Source: Chloroflexota bacterium
GTDB taxonomy: Bacteria > Chloroflexota > Anaerolineae > Anaerolineales > Villigracilaceae
Length of the DNA stretch: 49,225 nt
Direction of reading: 5' to 3'
Assembly: GCA_023459215.1 (NCBI GenBank)
Contig: JAEWVF010000027.1
Location: forward strand, 1 to 49,225
Under the pieces are notes generated by a model. That model made no database searches and was not told the origin of the DNA. It saw only the letters and a program-made list of their open reading frames with translations. The position numbers and the translations under genes are program-made. This document shows positions 43,503 through 49,225 of this stretch, one piece after another. The number at the start of each line of letters is the position of its first letter. The stretch's first letter is position 1.

Positions 43503-44864
43503 ATGAATCGTAAAACTTTTCACCTTGTCTCGCTCGGGTGCGCCAAAAACACGGTCGACTCAGACTCGATGGCGCAACTGCTCAACCAGGACGGCTATCG
43601 CAGCGTCGAAAAACCGTCCCAGGCCAGCGTGTTGATTGTCAACACCTGTGGCTTTATCGGCCCGGCCAAGGAAGAATCCTTCCAGGTCTTGCGCGAGTTG
43701 GCGCGCGGCAAACGGCGCGACCAGTTGCTGATCGCCGCCGGATGCCTGACCCAACGCTACGGCGTCGAAGTGGCCCAAAAAGTCCCCGGCATCGACGGGG
43801 TGCTCGGCACCCGGCGCTGGATGGACATTGTGCAGGTGGTCAAGCAACTGCGCAAAAGTCCACATCCCGGTACGCTCTACCACCTGCCCGAAGCGCCGAC
43901 CGTTGGCCGCGACGAAGGCGAAACCCTGCGCGTCTCGGTCGCCGGAGCCAGCGCCTACCTGAAAGTCGCCGACGGCTGTCGTCGCCCGTGCGCCTTTTGC
44001 GCCATCCCGCTGATCAAGGGCACAGCAGTCAGCCGCCCGATTGAGAGCATCGTTCACGAGGCAAAAATCCTGCGCGACAATGGCGTGCGAGAGTTGATCC
44101 TGATCGCGCAGGACACTACCGATTACGGTCACGATCTGGGGCTGAAAGACGGCCTGGCAGCCCTGCTCGAGCAATTGACCGATTCGGTGCCGGATATGGA
44201 CTGGATCCGGGTCATGTACGCATACCCCGGCTACGTCACCGACCGCTTAATCGAGGTCATGGCCAGCCGCAAGCAGATTTTGCCCTACCTCGACATCCCC
44301 CTGCAACACGCCGACCCGAAGACGCTCTACCGCATGAAACGGCCATCCAACATCGAGTGGGTTCACAAGACCCTCGACAAGATGCGGGCCGCTTTCAGCG
44401 ACAAACCCCAACGATTGGCCATCCGCACCACCTTCATTGTCGGCTACCCCGGTGAAACGGATGAGGAGTTCCAGGCCTTGTACGATTTTGTCGCGCAGAC
44501 CCGCTTTGACCGGGTCGGGACGTTCAAATTCTCCTTCGAGCCGGGGACAACTTCCGAGCCGCTTGGCGACCCGGTGCCTGCCGAGGTCAAAGAAGAACGC
44601 TGGAACCGGCTGATGGAGTTGCAACAAGGTATTTCACTCCAGATTAACCAGGAATATGTCGGCAAAACGCTGGATGTGCTGGTCGAGGGTTACAACGACG
44701 GCATCTCAATTGGACGCTCGTACCGCGACGCGCCCGAAATCGACGGGCTGGTGCTGGTCGAGGGCGAACTGCCCCTGGGCGAGATTGCCCCAATCCGCAT
44801 CAGCGGGGCGATGGCTTACGACCTGACCGGCGTTCCCGCCGGGTTAAAAATCATGCAACTTTAA
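43503..44864 (+). CDS. rimO: Ribosomal protein S12 methylthiotransferase
   Basis: Adds a methylthio group to an aspartate of ribosomal protein S12. The 453-residue radical SAM enzyme has the N-terminal cluster cysteines Cys13, Cys49 and Cys81, the radical SAM motif CRRPCAFC (Cys159, Cys163, Cys166) and a C-terminal TRAM domain. DIPLQHADPKTLYRMKRP and RTTFIVGYPGETDEEF are typical of RimO; MiaB would have a different N-terminus. Its stop is followed by a repeat and a terminator. Confidence 0.95.
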   Translation: MNRKTFHLVSLGCAKNTVDSDSMAQLLNQDGYRSVEKPSQASVLIVNTCGFIGPAKEESFQVLRELARGKRRDQLLIAAGCLTQRYGVEVAQKVPGIDGVLGTRRWMDIVQVVKQLRKSPHPGTLYHLPEAPTVGRDEGETLRVSVAGASAYLKVADGCRRPCAFCAIPLIKGTAVSRPIESIVHEAKILRDNGVRELILIAQDTTDYGHDLGLKDGLAALLEQLTDSVPDMDWIRVMYAYPGYVTDRLIEVMASRKQILPYLDIPLQHADPKTLYRMKRPSNIEWVHKTLDKMRAAFSDKPQRLAIRTTFIVGYPGETDEEFQALYDFVAQTRFDRVGTFKFSFEPGTTSEPLGDPVPAEVKEERWNRLMELQQGISLQINQEYVGKTLDVLVEGYNDGISIGRSYRDAPEIDGLVLVEGELPLGEIAPIRISGAMAYDLTGVPAGLKIMQL

Positions 44865-44890
44865 TTCTCTACCGGAAAAACTTCATGAGT

Positions 44891-45017
44891 TTGTCATTTC
44901 GAGCGTGGTGGTCAAGCGGCAAAGCCGTATCGAGACCCAGCGACATCGTGCCCGTAGGGTAGAAATCTTCGCTTATATGTATAGGATTTCTCCCCGCTAC
45001 GCGGCTCGAAATGACAA
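44891..45017. repeat. Intergenic palindrome (TTGTCATTTCGAGC), with nested CGTATCGAGACC word
   Basis: TTGTCATTTCGAGC at the left pairs with GCTCGAAATGACAA at the right (14 bp); AGAAATC and GGATTTCT form an inner arm. A CCGTATCGAGACCC word of the 20308/31605 family is inserted in the left half, a nested composite as at 19300. Confidence 0.8.
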
Positions 45018-45058
45018 GAATAAGCGATAAATTAAAGTTCTGCCATAGCATAAACAAA

Positions 45059-45105
45059 AAAGACACCCGGACACAAAGATTTCATCTTCGCGCCCGGGTG
45101 TCTTT
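45059..45105. terminator. Bidirectional terminator between rimO and the thioesterase
   Basis: AAAGACACCCGG pairs with CCGGGTGTCTTT (12 bp), with an inner AAGAT/ATCTT stem. The A-run to the left gives a strong T-run for the minus-strand thioesterase gene; the plus-strand T-run is short. Confidence 0.85.
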
Positions 45106-45118
45106 GTGATTTAAGCAC

Positions 45119-45538
45119 TTACCCCGCTCTTTGGCGTGGGGCGAGCAACTCGATCACCGCCTGCGGAATGGGCAAAGGCCGCCCGCTGCGCGTATCGACA
45201 AAAACCCAATCAGTCTCGCCGCGCACCAACAAGGCCTCATCTGCCTTGCGCACAAATTCATACTTGCGCAGCGAACGCACCCGACGCGCATCCTCGACCC
45301 AGGTGCGAATTTCGATTTCCTGCCCGGCAAAAGCCGGTTGCAAGTATTCAACTTTGTGTTCGCGCACCACCCAGGTGGCATTCTCTCCCTGAGCCGTCAC
45401 ACCGCCCGAACTGGCGTAATGCTCCACAGCAATATCCTGCATCCACTGAACGTAGACAACATTGTTGACATGCCCGTTCTCGTCAATGGCGGCGGGCGGG
45501 ATAGTGATAGTTTTGGTATAAGCAGGTAAAGTGGGCAT
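45119..45538 (-). CDS. Acyl-CoA thioesterase (4HBT hot-dog family)
   Basis: A 139-residue hot-dog protein that probably hydrolyses an acyl-CoA or acyl-ACP thioester. IDENGHVNNVVYVQWMQD carries the catalytic Asp and the family HVNN word, as in YbgC/FcbC-type enzymes. The end DWVFVDTRSGRPLPIPQ is typical. It stands alone before the terminator. The chain length of its substrate is unknown; the fatty acyl-AMP ligase and carrier gene 2 kb away are on the same strand but separated by a membrane protein. Confidence 0.88.
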   Translation of the reverse strand: MPTLPAYTKTITIPPAAIDENGHVNNVVYVQWMQDIAVEHYASSGGVTAQGENATWVVREHKVEYLQPAFAGQEIEIRTWVEDARRVRSLRKYEFVRKADEALLVRGETDWVFVDTRSGRPLPIPQAVIELLAPRQRAG

Positions 45539-45593
45539 AGTATTTATTCAGATGAACTCAAATACAACTATCGATAATCGCTTTGGTGTTTTA

Positions 45594-47180
45594 TCAATAA
45601 CTTGAGCTTGTGTCAACACAATCATATAGAGAATTGCTTGGCGTTCGTACCTGAACAGGATAACTCTTTTTAATCTTATAACCGCTCAATTCATCATCTA
45701 AATCATCTAAAATTCTTTTTGCTGTCCATCTCGAAAAATCAAAAGACTGCCAATCATCTAAATCCGTATTGTTTAGCTGCGCAAAATGTTGCTGGCACAA
45801 AAGAGCAGCCCCGATACCCTCATGTACAGATGTCGGTAATGACAAATCTTGATAACCTTCTGCCAATGCCGGAACTGCATCCAAAGAAAGAGAAGCAAGA
45901 TATGATGGATTAAAATGTTTTCCTTGGGATGCGCGCAAAATATTATGACGCACAATGGAATTATCAACATTAAAAACAGTCAGAGATACGGCAAAGCCCA
46001 TTGCCGCAATCACAATTGCAAGCGTGAAATATCTTTCATGGCGTGAAGCTTCGAGAACAGTGATAGCGATAAGCAATATCCCTATCCAAACTAAAAACAC
46101 TTGTGGATATACGCGCAGTCGCGAGAATCCATGCCAATCAACAGCCAACAAAAGACGCTGAAAGGCTGAAACCAAAATCACCATAACAAGCAACAAGATT
46201 GCTACAGCAAATCCAGAAAAGATACGCTTTTCTTTTTCGCTTTCGCGCCGGGTAATTGTGCTAAATCCAAGAATCATCAATAGGCTTAGGAAGGCAACTG
46301 TAACCAGTTCATTAAATCCCTGGCGCGCATATTGGGAATATGTGAAACCACCAATGCCAATATTTAGATCCCCGCCAAAGAAATAACGAAACTGGACAAT
46401 AACAAAGAGTAAGAAAAGTGTCGAGACACTACCAAGCACAATAACTGCTTCGATAAAACCAATAAATGGTTTTATAAAATCTTGTTCCATACCGATTAAC
46501 TTTTCATCATGGCTTTTGGTTGCTGCATACAAAAAAGTCCCCGCCAGAACATAAGCCCAAAACAAGATAATAAAAAATCGAAGAAAATATTCAGTTCCGC
46601 GCTCGAAACTAAAAAGTTCGAAAAAATCTGCAAGTTTCTTACTAAAAACCATATCCGCCGATGCAAAAAGGTAGGCGAAACATGCCACAATTGGAAGAGC
46701 AATCAAAATACCTCGAAATATCGGGACAACGGGTATCTTTTTGCTATCTTTTTCCTGTTCGACTTGTTCGCTGCGCACCTGAGTAAAAAATCCAATAGGG
46801 CCGGTCAGCAATCCTGAAAAAAGATGAATAAATTTTTGAATGTAATCTGGCAAACTGTACTCTGTCCAACGTCCGCCCATGTATGTTACGGCAAAAACGC
46901 CCAAACAAAACAAAGAAAATAGATAAGCAAGGAAGAGCGTCAGAGGTTCCCTTCGAAAAAACGAAACAAACGCAAATAAAACAAATGGGATAAGAATGAA
47001 CAGGCTTTTTCGAGAAGGTTTTTGGCCGTTTGCAAGAAGCAAATACAAGCCGCCAAGAAGAACTAAAGATGTAAATATTGCGTAGTTAACCCCAACGGTT
47101 GTTTGGCGCCAAAAAAGGATATCAAAAGCCAACCCGAGCAATAATACAACCACCCAAAGCTGATTAGGGTTTTTATTCAT
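45594..47180 (-). CDS. DUF4173-like multi-pass membrane protein (528 aa)
   Basis: About 12 predicted membrane helices, the first two before residue 50 (LWVVVLLLGLAFDILFW, YAIFTSLVLLGGLYLLL). The pattern and conserved words GGLYLLLANG, RRESEKEKRIFSG and LNADNSI-like VFNVDNSIVRHN agree with DUF4173 proteins as I know them; a short soluble tail (LDDWQSFDFSRWTAKRI) ends the protein. GGAGG precedes the ATG. It follows the acyl ligase by one base, so the two are cotranscribed. AT-richer than the ligase. No function is known. Confidence 0.75.
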   Translation of the reverse strand: MNKNPNQLWVVVLLLGLAFDILFWRQTTVGVNYAIFTSLVLLGGLYLLLANGQKPSRKSLFILIPFVLFAFVSFFRREPLTLFLAYLFSLFCLGVFAVTYMGGRWTEYSLPDYIQKFIHLFSGLLTGPIGFFTQVRSEQVEQEKDSKKIPVVPIFRGILIALPIVACFAYLFASADMVFSKKLADFFELFSFERGTEYFLRFFIILFWAYVLAGTFLYAATKSHDEKLIGMEQDFIKPFIGFIEAVIVLGSVSTLFLLFVIVQFRYFFGGDLNIGIGGFTYSQYARQGFNELVTVAFLSLLMILGFSTITRRESEKEKRIFSGFAVAILLLVMVILVSAFQRLLLAVDWHGFSRLRVYPQVFLVWIGILLIAITVLEASRHERYFTLAIVIAAMGFAVSLTVFNVDNSIVRHNILRASQGKHFNPSYLASLSLDAVPALAEGYQDLSLPTSVHEGIGAALLCQQHFAQLNNTDLDDWQSFDFSRWTAKRILDDLDDELSGYKIKKSYPVQVRTPSNSLYDCVDTSSSY

Positions 47181-47181
47181 C

Positions 47182-48852
47182 TCAAACCTCCGTCAAATAC
47201 TTCTCGCGATTTGCCGAGCGGGCCGTTTTGCCGCTGGATGTTTTCACAATCCATTTTGGCCCGACCAGATGCACATAACGCAAGACAATCGCCGAATTCT
47301 GGCTGACATGCCGGCGCAGCGCATCGGCAATCTCCTGACGCTCGGCGGGAGCCTCCGTATCGACCTCGGCCACAATCACCACTTCTTCCGTGCCAGCCTT
47401 CTCGTCCTCAACGCCAAACGCCACCGCCCGCCCGGCATGGATTCCCGGCACTTCGTAGGCCAGGCTCTCCAAATCCTGCGGGTAAACGTTCTTGCCGCCG
47501 ACGATAATCATATCCTTCTTGCGCCCCGAGACAAAAATCTCGCCGTCCAGGCTGTAGCCATAGTCGCCGGTCAGGTACCAGCCGTCACGCAGGGCCGCTG
47601 CCGTCGCATCCGGGCGATTGTAGTAGCCGGTCAACATGCAATCGCTTTGCAGGGCAATTTCGCCAATCACGCGGTCAGGCAAATCCTGCCCTTCTGGATT
47701 CAGGATGCGGATGCGGGTGTTGGGCAGGACGCGCCCCGAGGACATCATCTTAAGCACAGTTTTTCCCGCCAACGGCTCGCGCGCCACCCGATCATGGATA
47801 TACGCTTCGCGGTCGATTTCATCCACCTTTGGCAGTGTGCCGGACGGGGTCTGGGTGACGCCAAAAACGTTCTCGGCCATGGCATAACTGCAATTCAAGA
47901 CTTCCTCGCGCAGTCCATAGGCCTTGAATTTCTCATAAAAAGCCTGGTGGCTTTCCCATTTGACCGGCTCGGAGCAATTGGTCAGGATGCGCAGGCTCGA
48001 TAAATCGATGCCCGCCATATCGCGCTCGCGGACTTTCTGGGCGCAAAAGTTGTATGAAAAATTGGGCAGCCAGGCCAACGTGCCGCGATATTTGCTGACC
48101 GCCTGGAAAAGTTTATACGGCGCGCGAACCCAATCGAAAGGCGACATCAACATCAGGGTATTTTCGTTCAGCACCGGCATCAGGAAACCGGCAATCAGAC
48201 CCATGTCGTGATAAAGCGGCAGCCATGAGACGACAATATCGTCCTCACGCAGGTCGATGGCCTGACGATAGGCCGCCAACTGGTTGAGCACCGCCCGGTG
48301 CGAGAGCGCAACCCCCTTTTGCAGACCGGTCGTACCAGATGAGTGCTGGAGCAGGACAATTTCTTCCGGGTTGCGCTGCTCAAGGACGAGATGTTCCCAA
48401 TCTGGGACCGCTTCGACTTCCAATTGGTCCGTCAGCAGGACAGTTCGCACCGACCCCTCGGGCGAGAGCGCAGCCCGGACCTCGGATTCAAACTCAGGCG
48501 TGGTGACGATGGCGGCTGGCCGTGTGACCGAGAGCAGGGCCGCCAGGTCGGCGCGGTAGCGCTCCGGGGACAGTTTCTCCGTCAAAAACGGCATGATCGA
48601 TGGGATGGCCCCGTACAAAATCGCGCCCCAGAACGAGAAAACCAAATCCGCGCCATGATTGAGAATCAGGATGACTACCTCGCCCGGCTGGATGCCCGCT
48701 CTCTGGTAAGCGCGGGCGTAACGATACGAACCGCCCACTAGGTCTTTGTAAGATAAGAGCAAATCATCCTGCCCGGCATGCTGCAGGACAATGGCGGTTT
48801 TATCAGGGTTATTCTGGTAGTTTTTGCGAATCAGGTGCGGGAGGGTTGTCAT
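47182..48852 (-). CDS. Fatty acyl-AMP ligase (FAAL-type adenylating enzyme)
   Basis: Activates a fatty acid as acyl-AMP and passes it to a carrier protein. The 556-residue enzyme has the P-loop HSSGTTGLQKGVALSH, SWLPLYHDMGLIAGF, a WLPNFSYNFC stretch, DGWYLTGDYGYSLDGE and the C-terminal GRKKDMIIVGGKNVYPQDLE; the words HDMGL and NCSEPV are typical of FAAL enzymes of lipid and polyketide synthesis. A carrier protein gene lies directly upstream, its probable acceptor. FAAL enzymes often have an insertion motif that blocks CoA use; I could not verify it here. The catalytic Lys is in KTSSGKTARS. Confidence 0.9.
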   Translation of the reverse strand: MTTLPHLIRKNYQNNPDKTAIVLQHAGQDDLLLSYKDLVGGSYRYARAYQRAGIQPGEVVILILNHGADLVFSFWGAILYGAIPSIMPFLTEKLSPERYRADLAALLSVTRPAAIVTTPEFESEVRAALSPEGSVRTVLLTDQLEVEAVPDWEHLVLEQRNPEEIVLLQHSSGTTGLQKGVALSHRAVLNQLAAYRQAIDLREDDIVVSWLPLYHDMGLIAGFLMPVLNENTLMLMSPFDWVRAPYKLFQAVSKYRGTLAWLPNFSYNFCAQKVRERDMAGIDLSSLRILTNCSEPVKWESHQAFYEKFKAYGLREEVLNCSYAMAENVFGVTQTPSGTLPKVDEIDREAYIHDRVAREPLAGKTVLKMMSSGRVLPNTRIRILNPEGQDLPDRVIGEIALQSDCMLTGYYNRPDATAAALRDGWYLTGDYGYSLDGEIFVSGRKKDMIIVGGKNVYPQDLESLAYEVPGIHAGRAVAFGVEDEKAGTEEVVIVAEVDTEAPAERQEIADALRRHVSQNSAIVLRYVHLVGPKWIVKTSSGKTARSANREKYLTEV

Positions 48853-48884
48853 GAGAGAAGGCAGGATTTAGATTGCAGAATGAA

Positions 48885-48965
48885 GAATGCCCTTCGGCTG
48901 CGCTCGCCTATCGGTTCGCTCCGCTCAGGGCTAAGCGCTGATCACTGGGAACTGAATACTGATTA
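48885..48965. repeat. Intergenic repeat remnant between carrier protein and acyl ligase genes
   Basis: CCCTTCGGCTGCGCTC and CGGTTCGCTCCGCTCAGGGC belong to the CTGAGCGGAG/TTCGACT repeat family; AGTATTCAGTTCCCAG-type words (ACTGGGAACTGAATACTGATTACTG) follow. The arms no longer pair well, so it is a degraded copy. Confidence 0.5.
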
Positions 48966-49205
48966 CTGCCGCGACTGAATCAGCGCGGCAAGTTGCTCAA
49001 GGCTATCGAAGGTATCGGCGTTGAGTTCGGTGTCCTCTATGCGCACGCCAAAGGTGTCTTCAATGAACAAGCCCAAGTCAACCAGGCTAAACGAATCAAC
49101 CAACCCGCTGGAGATGAGTTTCTCATCTGGGGTAATAACGCGCTTGGGTTGGCGCAGGATTTCTTTGGCAATATAGGCGTTTAATTTTTGGATAATTTCA
49201 TTCAT
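48963..49205 (-). CDS. Acyl carrier protein
   Basis: An 80-residue acyl/peptidyl carrier. The phosphopantetheine site is GLVDSFSLVDL, with Ser in the DSxxL motif; the second half IEDTFGVRIEDTELNADTFDSLEQL is typical of ACPs. The ATG at 49205 is preferred over the GTG at 49217; the ribosome binding site is weak. The acyl-AMP ligase follows after a repeat and is its likely partner. The operon probably begins beyond the right edge. It is not the housekeeping AcpP, which has a DSLD motif and lies near fab genes. Confidence 0.88.
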   Translation of the reverse strand: MNEIIQKLNAYIAKEILRQPKRVITPDEKLISSGLVDSFSLVDLGLFIEDTFGVRIEDTELNADTFDSLEQLAALIQSRQ

Positions 49206-49225
49206 ATCGGGCCTCACTGGAAATT

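Overview
This window most likely comes from a member of the Chloroflexota, probably an Anaerolineae-type bacterium. The evidence is indirect: lipoproteins and kinases with long Thr/Pro-Ala linkers, a RodZ-like protein with two HTH domains, an FAAL-type ligase, LysW-based amino acid synthesis and many decayed intergenic palindromes. No rRNA or marker gene settles the taxonomy. Base composition is moderately GC-rich, with several clearly more AT-rich genes (the lipoproteins near 15.1, 16.8 and 25.6 kb, the glycosyltransferase near 34 kb and the DUF4173-like protein near 46 kb).

Layout. 0-2.9 kb (+): the end of a tandem DnaC/IstB-like ATPase, two small unknown proteins, an SMC/ABC-like ATPase and a bacteriohemerythrin. 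3-8.2 kb (-): an overlapping three-gene operon of an 809-aa HxxxDG acyltransferase-like protein and two membrane-anchored Ser/Thr kinases. 8.3-14.9 kb (+): glutamate synthase gltB-gltD. 15-25.6 kb (-): argG, argH, lysW, argX, lysY, lysZ, lysJ, a lipoprotein, lysK and a second lipoprotein, preceded by an arginine-rich leader peptide and an attenuator. 25.6-27.8 kb (-): a large lipoprotein and the remnant of a second copy. 27.9-33.6 kb (+): a lysine operon with its own leader peptide and terminator, then homocitrate synthase, homoaconitase large and small subunits, homoisocitrate dehydrogenase and lysX. 33.7-35.4 kb (-): a glycosyltransferase and an SCP2-like protein. 35.5-37.2 kb (+): an amino acid ABC transporter binding protein and permease. 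37.3-41.4 kb (-): tRNA-Glu(UUC) and housekeeping or signalling genes (deoC, lepB, methyltransferase, phosphatase, PilZ). 41.5-44.9 kb (+): rplI, a RodZ-like gene and rimO. 45-49.2 kb (-): thioesterase, DUF4173-like protein, fatty acyl-AMP ligase and acyl carrier protein, continuing past the right edge.

How it works together. GltBD supplies glutamate. Glutamate can be loaded onto the carrier LysW by ArgX and processed by LysZ, LysY, LysJ and LysK to ornithine; ArgG and ArgH complete arginine after a carbamoyltransferase encoded elsewhere. The lysine operon makes alpha-aminoadipate from 2-oxoglutarate (the aminotransferase step is not in the window), and LysX loads it onto the same LysW, so one set of LysZ/Y/J/K can serve both pathways. 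Dual use of this kind has, to my knowledge, been characterised mainly in archaea. Both operons start with a sigma70-type promoter followed within about 10 bases by an ATG opening a short Arg- or Lys/Arg-rich peptide, and both have a terminator before the first enzyme. The argG leader shows a complete set of alternative pairings (1:2, 2:3, 3:4) like classical ribosome-controlled attenuation. This attenuator pair on a dual LysW pathway is the most interesting system in the window.
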